From the NCBI RefSeq assembly GCF_900120405.1, contig NZ_LT635492.1:515478-579477 (forward strand): a DNA stretch of 64,000 bases. Direction: 5' to 3'. This DNA is from Urinicoccus massiliensis. GTDB taxonomy: Bacteria > Bacillota > Clostridia > Tissierellales > Peptoniphilaceae. The notes beneath the pieces were generated by a model. It saw nothing but the letters and a program-made list of their open reading frames with translations, ran no database searches and was not told the origin of the DNA. Below, piece after piece: positions 47,332 to 56,741 of the stretch. Numbering within the stretch: the stretch's first letter is position 1; each line of letters opens with the position of its first letter. A program made the translations under genes and the position numbers.

Positions 47332-47360
47332 ATTATAAAATAGCCTGCCGGCTTTGTCAA
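47332..47360 (-). promoter_or_regulatory. consensus promoter of alaS
   Basis: TTGACA (47355-47360), exactly 17 nt, TATAAT (47332-47337) on the minus strand. All 12 hexamer positions match the sigma-A consensus. The -35 overlaps the stop codon of the transporter gene. Confidence 0.85.
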
Positions 47361-48580
47361 TGTAGGTCTTTGTCCACTTGCCTTTGGCGGATTTTCATCA
47401 GGGCAAAATCTTTTAAAATTAAACATACGCTGACAAAGGGAACCGATAAAATCATCCCTATAAAGCCGAACATACCCCCGCCAAGGACAATGGACAAGAG
47501 GACCACCAAGGGGTGGAGGCCTGTTTTAGACCCCAGGATTTTCGGCCCCAAGAGGTTGTTTTCCGCCCATTGGATTAGGACGAAGAGGATGGCTACCCAG
47601 AGGGCCTTGCCGGTGGAGTCCAGGGCTGCAAATAAGACAGCCGGTAGGAGGGCCAGGAAGGGTCCCACATAGGGGATGATGTCAGCGACACAGGTCACCA
47701 GGCCGATGATAATGGCAAAATCAACCCTTAAAATAATCAGGACAATCATGGTCATCAGGCCCACAAAAAGAGCCATAAGCAAGCGTCCCTTGACAAATTC
47801 CAAAAGGGCATTGTTGATTTTCCCTCCTAGATAGAGGATGTCGGTCTTGTGTTTCCTAGGCAGGAGCCTGTAGACAATGTCCTTGAAGTGGTCCTTGTCC
47901 ACGCAGAAGTAAAAGGAAAAAATCATCACCAGCATGATGGAAATCAAACGGGCAAAGAGGGCATTAATCCCTACGGGAATGTCCTTGATCTTGTCACTGA
48001 TGCCGGTTTGGGCATTGGTTAAGAGCTTGTTGATCCCGCTGTTAAATTCATTTTCAATCTGGTCTAGGTTGAGGTTGGACACAGATTCAAACTTCTGGAG
48101 CCATTCTTGGGACCCCTTGTTCCAGGTGTCTAGATAGCTGGGAATTTCCATGAAAAAGGCTCGAAATTCGCTGACGGTTTTGGGTAAAACCACTACAAAA
48201 ACTAGGACCAATAAGAGGGCCAGACTGGCATAGACAATTAAAACGCCATACTTCCTCTTGATATTCTTCCCTTCTAGGTAGGTTACCAGGGGGTTCATAA
48301 CATAGGCCAGGATAATGGCGATAAACAAGGACCCTATGGTGTTGCCAATAATGGGAAAATGATTAAAAATAGCTCGTAAAACATAAATTCCAAAGAGGAC
48401 ACCGCAAATCCGCGCCACGAGTTTCAAGTCAATTTCAATTCGTCGGCTGCGTTCAATCCAAGTATTGCCAATATTGATGAGATAATAAATGGCCAAAACT
48501 AAAAGGATAACCAATAAAGCAGACCTGAGTAAGATAATCAGTTCCGGTGTCACTTCATGTGGAAGAAGCTGAGTGTTCAT
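47357..48580 (-). CDS. AI-2E family transporter (PerM/YtvI-like)
   Basis: 407 residues from the ATG at 48578-48580 behind GGAGT. Seven or eight membrane helices with the typical two at the start, a long extracellular loop, and the conserved GLVTCVADIIPYVGPFLALLPA and GSKTGLHPLVVLLSIVLGGG stretches. Members range from autoinducer exporters to Na+/H+ antiporters; the substrate is not evident. Confidence 0.88.
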   Translation of the reverse strand: MNTQLLPHEVTPELIILLRSALLVILLVLAIYYLINIGNTWIERSRRIEIDLKLVARICGVLFGIYVLRAIFNHFPIIGNTIGSLFIAIILAYVMNPLVTYLEGKNIKRKYGVLIVYASLALLLVLVFVVVLPKTVSEFRAFFMEIPSYLDTWNKGSQEWLQKFESVSNLNLDQIENEFNSGINKLLTNAQTGISDKIKDIPVGINALFARLISIMLVMIFSFYFCVDKDHFKDIVYRLLPRKHKTDILYLGGKINNALLEFVKGRLLMALFVGLMTMIVLIILRVDFAIIIGLVTCVADIIPYVGPFLALLPAVLFAALDSTGKALWVAILFVLIQWAENNLLGPKILGSKTGLHPLVVLLSIVLGGGMFGFIGMILSVPFVSVCLILKDFALMKIRQRQVDKDLH

Positions 48581-48632
48581 AAGCAACTCCTTTTCAGTGA
48601 GGCATCTCTGCCTAATTTATTCGTTATCCTTT

Positions 48633-48641
48633 ATTATAGCA
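48633..48641 (-). promoter_or_regulatory. extended -10 promoter of the AI-2E family gene
   Basis: TGC-TATAAT on the minus strand, about 53 nt before the start at 48580. The leader contains a small GGCA/TGCC hairpin (about 48600-48612). Confidence 0.5.
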
Positions 48642-48668
48642 CTTTTTTTAATTTTGGTGAGAAGTAAA

Positions 48669-48735
48669 AATCATTCTTGAAATTTTTTTCTTCCCTCAAG
48701 GGGCTGTTAGGTGGCCTTAAGGGCCTCTAGCTAGG
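48669..48735 (-). pseudogene. decayed copy of the 3' end of the histidine kinase gene
   Basis: The sequence here matches the end of the kinase gene at 49300-49366 over about 65 bp, including the stop codon and 3' flank: AATCATTCTTG, TTTTTTCTT, CTCAAGGGG, AGGTG and CCTTAA occur in the same order. In frame it reads KAT-stop, then P, L and KKFQE before TGA, against KVTCRVPLREEKTFQE in the intact gene, with substitutions and small indels. So a second kinase copy once ended here, or its end was duplicated. The lipoprotein gene lies between the two copies. Confidence 0.6.
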
Positions 48736-48755
48736 AAAATTCTGATCCATCTAGC

Positions 48756-49241
48756 TTATTCAGGGGCATTGAGCTTGATGTTTTCTTCAAAGCCTGATGG
48801 GTCTCCATGTCTAGCTTGGTCCAGGTATTTGGCAAAGGCTTCTCTTGTGGCGTCATCACACTTGGCTGGGGACATGTAGGTCATCTTTGTTGCTTTTTCC
48901 AATTCTGCCAGGGCCTTTTCGGCTCTTTCAGGGTCTGTTTTGTAGCTATTTAACCATTCTCTTTCCCAGGCGGCTTCCCAATAGAGACTTGCTCTTGTGG
49001 TGCCAAAGCCTTTTTCATAAGATGAGCCGTCTTTTTTATAGTCGATTTCTTTTGGCACTTCATAGCCTTCCGGCCAATTCAAACTTTTACAGGTCTTTAC
49101 AAATTCATCTTGGATTTCTTCATGGGAAACAAGGCTGTTTGAATAACCAGCTGCACTTGCCTTGTCACAAGCTGCTGCACCTAGGGCCAGACATCCTACC
49201 AGTAGGATGGTGCCTAATTTTCTTTTCATGGTTTTTTTCAT
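48756..49241 (-). CDS. putative lipoprotein of unknown function
   Basis: 161 residues. A basic N-terminus (MKKTMKRK) and hydrophobic core end in LGAAAC, a lipobox-like site although Ala instead of Leu stands at -3. The mature part is polar and helical, with YEVPKEIDYKKDG and WEAAWEREWLNSYKTDP, and two further Cys. No family recognised. It lies 60 nt downstream of the two-component kinase, so it may be an output or sensing partner; that is inference from position. Confidence 0.6.
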   Translation of the reverse strand: MKKTMKRKLGTILLVGCLALGAAACDKASAAGYSNSLVSHEEIQDEFVKTCKSLNWPEGYEVPKEIDYKKDGSSYEKGFGTTRASLYWEAAWEREWLNSYKTDPERAEKALAELEKATKMTYMSPAKCDDATREAFAKYLDQARHGDPSGFEENIKLNAPE

Positions 49242-49301
49242 TTTTTCTCCTTAAATTTAATGCACTTCTTCTAGCATGAAGTTTTGGATCTAAAGCTTCA
49301 A

Positions 49302-51509
49302 TCATTCTTGGAAAGTTTTTTCTTCTCTCAAGGGGACCCGGCAGGTGACCTTAAAGAGGTCTCCGTCTACCTTAACTTCCATATCTCCCTTGACTTGTAA
49401 GAGCAAGCTCTTGGCAATGGCCAGGCCCAAACCGTGGCCTGTTCCTGTCCGGGCTTGGTCTCCCCGGGTAAAGCGACCCGTTAAGTCCAGGCTGGGGTCC
49501 AGGGCCATGGCTGAAATATTTCTAAGGCAGATGCAGGCATGGCCATCTTCCCGGTAGAGGTCCACATAGACCCTGGTATTTTCCAGGGAGTACTTGTAGA
49601 TATTGGAGCAGAGGTTGTCCAGGATCCTTTGACCCCGGTTGCCGTTGATGCGGACTGGCAGGGGTCCTTGGTCCTTGTAGACCAGGTCAAGACCCTTGGT
49701 CTTAAAGTCATCTTCCCACTCGCCTAAAACTTGGCTGGTTAGGTCTTTTAGGTCCAGGTCTTGTAAGTCACTTTCCCTTAATTCCTTGGAGGTTTGACTG
49801 ACTTCAAACAAGTTTTCAATGAGGTCCTTTAAGTGGATGGATTTTTCATGGATGACTCCTGCATATTTTTTCAAAGTTTGGGGGTCCTCCTCCTTGTCCA
49901 TTAGGTCTGAATAGTTGATGATTGAAGTCAAGGGGGTCTTGAGGTCGTGGCTGACATTGGTAATTAAGTCACTTTGGACCTTGGCTGAAGACACAGCTTC
50001 AGAAACAGCCTTGTCCAGGTTGGAGGCAATCCGGTTAAAGTTATTGGCAATGCCTTTGAAATAACTTCTTTCCACAGGGATTTGATAGTCGTAGTTTCCC
50101 TTGACAATTTCATTGGACCCCTGGATTAGCCGCTTCATCTCTGCTGAAAAGTCCTTGATAAAGAGGGCAAAGACCAGGAGCAAAAAGGCCAGGAAGAGGA
50201 AGAGAACAAAGGATTCTATCCGTCCTCCCCCCATGGCTCCAACGAAGAAAAAGAGGAAGATCAAGAGGAGACCCAGGCCCAGGTAAAGAAGGGGGGCCCT
50301 GGATGGAGATGAGCCTTCTTGGCTGACGCTGGCTTCCAAGTAGGAAACTCCCGACCCGAAGATTTTTTTCAAGACTTGGATGATCTTGTAGACCAGGGTC
50401 TTTTGCCAGAAACCGTAGGCCAGACCCCTATCCTTGATTTGGATAATCCTCAAGGCCAGGTAGGCGGCTGCCAAAAGCAGGCTAAAGCCCGCAAAGAAGA
50501 TACCGGCAAAGACCAAGAGGTAGCGGTTGATGGAGGTCCAGTCTTGGAGGGGATAGATGATACTGGAAGGCTCATTGCAGATCAGGCCGAAAAGTCCTAT
50601 CCAGATGGCAACTAAAACCGCAGTCACTTCCCAGGGGAAAAAGTCCAAGAAGCGGACAAAGCCAGTTCTTTCTTGGGTCTTGTTAAAGGCCCATAGGCCA
50701 TAGGCCAGGAGGGCAAAAAAGCCCAGGATATAAACCGGAATCAGGCCGACAACCAAGTCAATGGACTGGCGTTGGAAGAGGGTTTCTCCCAAAAAGTTAT
50801 CCAGTTGCTTTTGGGTCATGGCCATGGTTATTTGGGCCGAGGCAATCTTGCTGTCGACACCAAGCTCCACATCCTGGTCTGGGATGTTTAGGTCTATATT
50901 TTCTTCTTTTTCATTAAAGGTATTGGTGTATTCATAGTTGGAAATGCTGTTAAGGACAAGTTCATTGATAATATTTTGGATCTGCCGGATATTCTTATCC
51001 TCTTTGATTTGGGTTTGGTCCAGCTTCCATTTTTGGCCATTGTAGCTATACTTCAAAAAGAGAACATCCTCACTGCTGGGCTTAATATCCTTGGGATCTT
51101 GGCCCTCGTAGCGAGCCCAGTCTTCCGACCGGTTGTCCGCCAGGTAGCTTAAACGGTCATAGTTCAAGTTTTTAAAAAGATCTTTTTCCAGGTCTTGGAC
51201 ATTGCCATATTGGGGGTTGTTTGTTAAAAGATAGTTCCCGGTTCTCTTGGTTAAGTGGCTGGTATAGTAGGTCTTTGTAGCCAGGCTGAAGTTTCGCCCA
51301 TCACCTCCCTCTGTTTCCCCGTAAAACATCTGGTCATTACTTATAAAATTGCTAAAAATGTTTCTAAAATAAGTTTCTGTTGTAATCCAGGATAGGTCCG
51401 CCTTGGGTTCGCTGGAATAAAAGTAGGCCATGGGGCCCAGGCTCACTAGGAGGGCCAAAACCAGGGTTATCAAAAAGACCCGAGGATTATTTTTATTGGT
51501 TTTTTCCAT
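49302..51509 (-). CDS. membrane sensor histidine kinase
   Basis: 735 residues. TM1 (12-30), an extracellular domain of about 210 residues, then five more membrane helices (about 240-440), a HAMP-like linker (SNEIVKGNYDYQIPVERSYFKGIANNFNRI), HisKA with the phospho-His in NVSHDLKTPLTSIINYSD, and a HATPase with N box LDNLCSNIYKYS and TGTGHGLGLAIAKSLL. The canonical DxGxG G1 box is not obvious, as in several related kinases. The signal is unknown. The gene overlaps the regulator gene by 17 nt. Confidence 0.92.
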   Translation of the reverse strand: MEKTNKNNPRVFLITLVLALLVSLGPMAYFYSSEPKADLSWITTETYFRNIFSNFISNDQMFYGETEGGDGRNFSLATKTYYTSHLTKRTGNYLLTNNPQYGNVQDLEKDLFKNLNYDRLSYLADNRSEDWARYEGQDPKDIKPSSEDVLFLKYSYNGQKWKLDQTQIKEDKNIRQIQNIINELVLNSISNYEYTNTFNEKEENIDLNIPDQDVELGVDSKIASAQITMAMTQKQLDNFLGETLFQRQSIDLVVGLIPVYILGFFALLAYGLWAFNKTQERTGFVRFLDFFPWEVTAVLVAIWIGLFGLICNEPSSIIYPLQDWTSINRYLLVFAGIFFAGFSLLLAAAYLALRIIQIKDRGLAYGFWQKTLVYKIIQVLKKIFGSGVSYLEASVSQEGSSPSRAPLLYLGLGLLLIFLFFFVGAMGGGRIESFVLFLFLAFLLLVFALFIKDFSAEMKRLIQGSNEIVKGNYDYQIPVERSYFKGIANNFNRIASNLDKAVSEAVSSAKVQSDLITNVSHDLKTPLTSIINYSDLMDKEEDPQTLKKYAGVIHEKSIHLKDLIENLFEVSQTSKELRESDLQDLDLKDLTSQVLGEWEDDFKTKGLDLVYKDQGPLPVRINGNRGQRILDNLCSNIYKYSLENTRVYVDLYREDGHACICLRNISAMALDPSLDLTGRFTRGDQARTGTGHGLGLAIAKSLLLQVKGDMEVKVDGDLFKVTCRVPLREEKTFQE

Positions 51510-52215
51510 TTTCTAAGCTCCTTTTTTCATTGACAAAACGATAGCCTAGCCCCCAGGCCACTTGGATGTACCTGGGATGCTTGGGGTTGACTTCAATTTT
51601 TTCCCGAATCCTCCGAATGTGGACTGTAACCGTTTTGGGGTCCAGGGCCGGTTCCTTCCAAATCTTTTCGTAGATCTCTTCAATGGAAAAAACCCGTCCC
51701 GGATGCTTCATCAAGAGGGCCAGGATTTGAAACTCAATGGGGGTGAGGGAAATGGACTGGCCCAAAACCTCCACCCTTCTCTGGTCCAAGAGAAGCTTGA
51801 CATCCCCGATTAAAATTTCCGAATCCTTTTCGCCACTGTTGTAGGCGTGGTTACGCCGGATAATGGCATCCACCCGGGCCAAGAGTTCCATGGGGTTAAA
51901 GGGCTTGGTTAAGTAGTCGTCTGCCCCCAGGGTCAGGCCCATGATCTTGTCCAGGTCCTCAGACTTGGCCGACAGGATCAAGATGGGGACTACAGAATAC
52001 CTGCGGATTTCCCGGATGGCATCTTCCCCAGTCATACCCGGCATCATGAGGTCCATAATCACCAGGTCATAGTCCTTCTTTTTCGTTTCCTCCAGGGCAT
52101 CCAGGCCATTTGAAACCCCTGTGGTCTTATAGCGGTCGTTGTTCCCTAAATAAATCTCTATAGAATGTAAAATACTTTCATCATCTTCGGCAATTAATAT
52201 TTCGTAGTCACGCAT
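51493..52215 (-). CDS. OmpR-family response regulator
   Basis: 240 residues from the ATG at 52213-52215, with GAGGTGAT upstream. Receiver domain with acidic pocket EDDES, phospho-Asp in DLVIMDLMMPGMTG, Thr/Ser in LILSAKS and Lys in YLTKPFN; then a winged helix (LTPIEFQILALLMKHPGRVFS, TVTVHIRRIREKIE). It pairs with the kinase. Target genes are not known; the lipoprotein gene is a candidate. Confidence 0.94.
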   Translation of the reverse strand: MRDYEILIAEDDESILHSIEIYLGNNDRYKTTGVSNGLDALEETKKKDYDLVIMDLMMPGMTGEDAIREIRRYSVVPILILSAKSEDLDKIMGLTLGADDYLTKPFNPMELLARVDAIIRRNHAYNSGEKDSEILIGDVKLLLDQRRVEVLGQSISLTPIEFQILALLMKHPGRVFSIEEIYEKIWKEPALDPKTVTVHIRRIREKIEVNPKHPRYIQVAWGLGYRFVNEKRSLENGKNQ

Positions 52216-52233
52216 TCTTATCACCTCAAGGAT

Positions 52234-52242
52234 ATTATAACA
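52234..52242 (-). promoter_or_regulatory. extended -10 promoter of the two-component operon
   Basis: TGT-TATAAT on the minus strand, 19 nt before the regulator ATG. The -35 is weak, which is compatible with activation. Confidence 0.5.
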
Positions 52243-52322
52243 AAGACATGGAACAAATCTTTTAACAAAATCTTACAAATTTCTTAAGATGCCGGGGATT
52301 TTTTTAGATAGACAAGGCACTT

Positions 52323-52345
52323 GTAGGGGCCGGCCTGTCCGGCCC
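52323..52345 (+). repeat. REP element 1
   Basis: 23 nt: GTAG head, GGGCCGG, 5-nt loop, CCGGCCC. Followed by GTATT as in the copies at 19584 and 20213. The GTAG head plus hairpin is the form recognised by RAYT transposases in other bacteria. Confidence 0.7.
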
Positions 52346-52428
52346 GTATTGCTAATCAGAAAATACAAACATAGGGAATAAAACCAATAACCATGATTCC
52401 CCCATAGCAACATTTTCCCCTTGCAAAA

Positions 52429-52451
52429 GGGCGATATAAAATCGCCCCTAC
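52429..52451 (-). repeat. REP element 2 (inverted)
   Basis: On the minus strand: GTAG, GGGCGAT, 5-nt loop, ATCGCCC. Same lengths as the other two, with a different but fully paired stem. Confidence 0.7.
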
Positions 52452-52561
52452 GGTCCATCCAGCAATGTGTTGGAAAATCTACCAATTCAATTATTTCATT
52501 AAACATAGGGAACAAGATCAATACCCAAACCCCAAAATAAACACATTCAGGATTGGGGTAA

Positions 52562-52584
52562 GGGCGGCACAGGGCCGCCCCTAC
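52562..52584 (-). repeat. REP element 3 (inverted)
   Basis: On the minus strand: GTAG, GGGCGGC, 5-nt loop, GCCGCCC. Together with element 1 it forms a head-to-head pair like a REPIN. Confidence 0.7.
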
Positions 52585-52617
52585 AAAATTTTTTGTCCAT
52601 ATTAATTATCTACACAT

Positions 52618-52650
52618 ACAAAAAAGCGACGGGACTAACCCATCGCTTTT
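52618..52650 (-). terminator. terminator after leuS
   Basis: AAAAGCGAtGGG, loop, CCCGTCGCTTTTTT on the minus strand, about 15 nt after the leuS stop. Confidence 0.85.
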
Positions 52651-52664
52651 GGTCTTATCTTCAC

Positions 52665-55073
52665 TTATTTTAAAACAATATTGTAGATTCGGCCAGGAAC
52701 GTAGATTTCTTTTACTACATTCTTGTCCCCAACTTGGTCTGCAAAGGCCTCTTCTGCCTTGACGATTTTTTCTACTTCTTCCTTGCCAGCTTCTCTAGGA
52801 ACCTTGACGGTGAAGCGGACCTTGCCGTTAAATTGGACTGGGATTTCAATACTGTCTTCCACAGTCTTGGCTTCGTCGTATTCTGGCCAGCTGGTATCGT
52901 GGAGGTAGCCTTCAAATCCAGCCAGGGTCCACAATTCTTCTGTAATATGGGGAGCCACAGGGTTCAAAAGGGTCAGGAAAATTTTTAATTCTTCCTGGCT
53001 AATGGACCCCAGGGAGTTGATTTCATTTAAATAGGTCATGAGTTGGGCAATGGCTGTGTTGAACTTCAAGTGTTCATAGTCAAAGCTGACCTTTTTAATG
53101 GTTTGGTGGGTCAGGACTTCCATTTCTGGGCGAATTCCCCCATCTACAATGGAGTCTTGTAATTTCCAAACTCTTTCCAAGAAACGACGGCAGCCCTTGA
53201 CGCCATTGTCGGACCAGGGAGCGGATTTTTCAAAGTCCCCAATAAACATTTCATAGGTTCTCAGGGTGTCTGCCCCGTATTGGTTGACGATATCGTCGGG
53301 GTTGATGACATTGCCCCTGGACTTGGACATCTTTTCCCCATTGTCTCCCAAGATCATGCCATGGGAAGTCCGTTTCATATAGGGTTCCTTAGTGGGAACT
53401 ATTCCAATATCATAGAGGAACTTGTGCCAAAATCTTGAATAGAGCAAGTGGAGGGTGGTGTGTTCCATACCTCCATTGTACCAATCCACTGGGGTGAAAT
53501 AATCCAAGGCTTCCTTGCTGGCCAAGGCTTCTGCATTGTGGGGGTCTGTATATCTTAGATAGTACCAAGAAGATCCAGCCCATTGGGGCATGGTGTCTGT
53601 TTCCCGTTTTGCTGGCTTCCCACATTTTGGACAGGTGGTATGGACAAAGGAGTCAATTTTAGCCAGGGGGGATTCTCCATTGTCTGTTGGTTCATAATTT
53701 TCTACTTCTGGCAGGGTCAAGGGAAGGTCTTTTTCATCTACAGGGACCCATCCACAGTCGTCGCAATAAACGAGGGGTATTGGTTCTCCCCAATATCTTT
53801 GTCTGGAGAAGACCCAGTCTCTTAACTTGTAGTTGGTGTGTCTTTCTCCGATGCCTTCTTTTTCCAACCATTCATACATTTTTTCCTTGGCTTCTTTTAC
53901 AGACAGGCCGTTTAAGAAGTCGGAATTTTCCAAGACGCCATCTTCAATATCTGTATAGGCTTCCTTGGACAGGTCCCCTCCCTTGATAACAGAAAGGATG
54001 GGAAGGTCAAATTTCTTGGCAAATTCATAGTCCCGGCTGTCGTGGCCCGGTACGGCCATAATGGCCCCGGTTCCGTAACTCATCAGGACATAGTCACTGA
54101 CCCAGATGGGGATTTTCTTTTGGTTGACGGGGTTAATGGCATAAAGGCCCTTAATGGCAACCCCTGTCTTTTCCTTGGAAAGTTCTGTCCGTTCAAATTC
54201 ACTTTTCTTGGACACTTCTTCCCGGTATTTTTGGATTTCGTCCAGGTTTTCAATTCGATCCTTAAATTCTTCGATATAGGGATGTTCCGGAGCCAAAACC
54301 ATGTAACTTACACCAAAGAGGGTGTCGGGACGGGTGGTGAAGATCTTCAGCTTCTTGTCACTGTCTTCAACCATAAAGTCCACTTGGGCCCCGTAGGACC
54401 GACCAATCCAGTTGATTTGTTGGGCCTTGATCCGGTCCAGGTAGTCTACGTCTTCCAAATCGTCAATCAAGCGGTCGGCATAGGCTGTAATCTTTAACAT
54501 CCATTGGCTCTTGACCTTGTGGACCACAGGGCTTCCGCAGCGTTCGCAAGACCCGTTTACCACTTCTTCATTGGACAAGCCAACCTTACAGGAGGTACAC
54601 CAGTTAATGGGAATTTCAGACTTATAGGCCAGGCCTTTTTTAAACATTTGTAGGAAGATCCATTGGGTCCACTTGTAGTAGTCGGGGTCGGTGGTGTTGA
54701 CTTCCCGGGACCAGTCAAATGAAAAGCCCAGGGCCTTGAGTTGGTCCTTAAAGTGGTCTACATTATTTTTGGTAACTAGGGCTGGATGGATGTGGTTTTT
54801 AATGGCATAGTTTTCTGTTGGGAGGCCAAAGGCGTCAAAGCCCATGGGAAATAAAACTTCCTGGCCTTGGTAGCGTCTCTTTCTAGCCACAATATCCAAG
54901 GCGGTATAGGGTCTTGGATGGCCTACGTGGAGGCCTTGGCCTGAGGGATAGGGAAATTCTACCAGGGCATAGAATTTTTCCTTGTTGGGGTCCATCTTGC
55001 AATGGTAGACTTCTTTTTCTTCCCAATGTTTTTGCCATTTTCCTTCAATCTCTTTTGGATTATATTCTTTCAT
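52665..55073 (-). CDS. leuS: leucyl-tRNA synthetase
   Basis: 802 residues. Class I synthetase: [19 protein letters not shown] (HIGH-type motif), an editing domain in the middle ([18 protein letters not shown]), KMSKSRGNV, and an anticodon-binding C-terminal end. Zinc-binding CxxC pairs are present (CTSCKVG and CERCG). It lies 9 nt after asnS with AAAGGAGG, so it is transcribed from the asnS T-box leader. Confidence 0.97.
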   Translation of the reverse strand: MKEYNPKEIEGKWQKHWEEKEVYHCKMDPNKEKFYALVEFPYPSGQGLHVGHPRPYTALDIVARKRRYQGQEVLFPMGFDAFGLPTENYAIKNHIHPALVTKNNVDHFKDQLKALGFSFDWSREVNTTDPDYYKWTQWIFLQMFKKGLAYKSEIPINWCTSCKVGLSNEEVVNGSCERCGSPVVHKVKSQWMLKITAYADRLIDDLEDVDYLDRIKAQQINWIGRSYGAQVDFMVEDSDKKLKIFTTRPDTLFGVSYMVLAPEHPYIEEFKDRIENLDEIQKYREEVSKKSEFERTELSKEKTGVAIKGLYAINPVNQKKIPIWVSDYVLMSYGTGAIMAVPGHDSRDYEFAKKFDLPILSVIKGGDLSKEAYTDIEDGVLENSDFLNGLSVKEAKEKMYEWLEKEGIGERHTNYKLRDWVFSRQRYWGEPIPLVYCDDCGWVPVDEKDLPLTLPEVENYEPTDNGESPLAKIDSFVHTTCPKCGKPAKRETDTMPQWAGSSWYYLRYTDPHNAEALASKEALDYFTPVDWYNGGMEHTTLHLLYSRFWHKFLYDIGIVPTKEPYMKRTSHGMILGDNGEKMSKSRGNVINPDDIVNQYGADTLRTYEMFIGDFEKSAPWSDNGVKGCRRFLERVWKLQDSIVDGGIRPEMEVLTHQTIKKVSFDYEHLKFNTAIAQLMTYLNEINSLGSISQEELKIFLTLLNPVAPHITEELWTLAGFEGYLHDTSWPEYDEAKTVEDSIEIPVQFNGKVRFTVKVPREAGKEEVEKIVKAEEAFADQVGDKNVVKEIYVPGRIYNIVLK

Positions 55074-55082
55074 GGGTCCTCC

Positions 55083-56462
55083 TTAAAATTCTGCATGTCC
55101 AACGGTTCTTGGAAAGGCTGTTACGTCCCGGATGTTGGAAACTCCGGTGACATACATGACAGCCCGTTCAAAGCCCAGACCATAACCTGAATGGACGGCT
55201 GTTCCATATTTTCTCAGGTCTAAATACCATTCATAGTCCTTCATGTTGAGTCCGTTGTCCTCAATCTTTTTCTTTAGAATGTCATAGCGTTCTTCCCTTT
55301 GGGATCCGCCAATGATTTCCCCTACGCCAGGAACCAAGAGGTCCATGGCTGCAACGGTTTTTTTATCATCATTTTCCCGCATATAGAAGGCCTTGATTTC
55401 CTTGGGATAGTCTGTAACAAATACCGGGCGTTTGAAGATTTTTTCTGTTAAATAGCGTTCGTGCTCGGTTTGAAGGTCAATTCCCCATTCCACAGGATAG
55501 TCGAACTTTTGTCCGGACTTCTTCAAAAGGTCTACAGCTTCTGTATAGCTAATGCGTTCAAAGTCATTGTCAACCACATTGTGGAGGCGGTCCAAAAGGC
55601 CCTTGTCCACAAACTCATTAAAGAAGGCCATTTCATCTGGAGCATGGTCCAGAACATAAGTGATAATGTACTTAACCATGGCTTCGGCCACGTCCATATT
55701 GACTTGGAGGTCTGCAAAGGCCATTTCTGGTTCAATCATCCAAAATTCCGCTGCATGTCTTTGGGTGTTGGAATTTTCTGCCCGGAAGGTGGGGCCAAAG
55801 GTATAGACATCCCGGAAGGCCAGGGCAAAAACTTCTGCCTGTAACTGGCCAGAAACAGTCAGGTGGGTTTCCTTGTTGAAAAAGTCCTTGGAATAGTCAA
55901 CAGACCCATCTTCTTTTCTGGGAACATCCTTTAAGTCCAGGGTGGTTACCCGGAACATTTCTCCTGCGCCTTCTGCGTCAGATCCGGTAATCAAAGGGGT
56001 TTGGGCATAGACAAAACCTCTTTCTTGGAAGAATTTATGGACGGCAAAGGCCAAGAGGGACCGGACTCGGAAAACAGCTTGGAATAAGTTTGCCCGGGGT
56101 CTTAGGTGGGCAATAGTCCTTAGGTATTCTGCCGAGTGGCGTTTCTTTTGTAGGGGGTAGGAAGGGTCGGATTCTCCCAAGATTTCCAGGGATTCTGCCT
56201 TTAATTCAACATCTTGTCCCTTTCCTTGACTTTCCACAAGTCTTCCTTGAACCTTAAGAGAAGAGGAAATATTTAGCTTGACTTGGTCGTCCATTTTTGT
56301 GTCTTGGTCCAAAACCACTTGAAGGGGTTTAAAACTGGACCCGTCTGTTAGGCTGATAAAGCTGATATTCTTTCCTGTTCTGGCTGTCTTAATCCAGCCT
56401 TCCAGGCTAATGTCCTGGTTTAAATATTTTTCTTTGTCTTGATAAATTTCTCTTAGTTTCAT
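55083..56462 (-). CDS. asnS: asparaginyl-tRNA synthetase
   Basis: 459 residues. OB-fold ([27 protein letters not shown]), then the class II core: motif 2 region [24 protein letters not shown], and motif 3 [15 protein letters not shown]. It charges tRNA-Asn directly. The T-box leader upstream has an AAC specifier, which supports Asn rather than Asp. First gene of asnS-leuS. Confidence 0.97.
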   Translation of the reverse strand: MKLREIYQDKEKYLNQDISLEGWIKTARTGKNISFISLTDGSSFKPLQVVLDQDTKMDDQVKLNISSSLKVQGRLVESQGKGQDVELKAESLEILGESDPSYPLQKKRHSAEYLRTIAHLRPRANLFQAVFRVRSLLAFAVHKFFQERGFVYAQTPLITGSDAEGAGEMFRVTTLDLKDVPRKEDGSVDYSKDFFNKETHLTVSGQLQAEVFALAFRDVYTFGPTFRAENSNTQRHAAEFWMIEPEMAFADLQVNMDVAEAMVKYIITYVLDHAPDEMAFFNEFVDKGLLDRLHNVVDNDFERISYTEAVDLLKKSGQKFDYPVEWGIDLQTEHERYLTEKIFKRPVFVTDYPKEIKAFYMRENDDKKTVAAMDLLVPGVGEIIGGSQREERYDILKKKIEDNGLNMKDYEWYLDLRKYGTAVHSGYGLGFERAVMYVTGVSNIRDVTAFPRTVGHAEF

Positions 56463-56475
56463 AGAACCTCCTTAT

Positions 56476-56690
56476 AAAAAAAGCAGCCTTCTGCATAGGA
56501 CGAATACATCGCGGTGCCACCTATCTTGCTCAAGCCACTTTTATTCTTGTTATCGCCAAGATTACGTCTTTCGATGCTCCGAGTTGTTTTTCTAGTAAAT
56601 CCCACCACCCTTTTCCAGCAAACAAGGGCTCTCTGTAGGCTGATTTACTATACTCTTCTCTTCATAGCAGGAAATTTTTATTTTTAGCTA
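56476..56690 (-). promoter_or_regulatory. T-box riboswitch leader of asnS-leuS (Asn)
   Basis: Minus strand. Stem I arms AGTAAATC (56642-56649) and GATTTACT (56594-56601), AGAGAG-type motif near 56628-56634, candidate specifier AACAAC (56583-56588) on the 3' side of the lower loop, and the T-box AGGTGGCACCGCG (56510-56522), whose GGCA bulge region binds uncharged tRNA ends. Antiterminator arms ATAGG (56520-56524) and CCTAT (56495-56499); terminator TGCAG/CTGC (56483-56495) with a T7 tail (56476-56482). Uncharged tRNA-Asn should allow read-through into asnS and leuS. Confidence 0.88.
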
Positions 56691-56701
56691 CTAATGTAAC
56701 A

Positions 56702-56730
56702 ATTATAGACGATAAAGCCCTGAATGACAA
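56702..56730 (-). promoter_or_regulatory. promoter of the T-box-asnS-leuS operon
   Basis: TTGTCA (56725-56730), 17 nt, TATAAT (56702-56707) on the minus strand, just ahead of the T-box stem I. Confidence 0.75.
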
Positions 56731-56741
56731 GACTTTTCTCC

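Larger units (their letters stand above)
52243..52617. other. non-coding gap with REP elements
   Basis: About 375 bp between the two-component operon and the leuS terminator. It holds the three REP elements listed separately and a direct repeat, AAACATAGGGAA...CAATA.CC, at about 52367 and 52501. No credible gene is seen. Confidence 0.7.

Noticed and set aside
47276-47356. T-box for alaS
   Set aside because: The leader is too short and lacks the AGGTGGCACCGCG motif and a stem I; only a hairpin is present.
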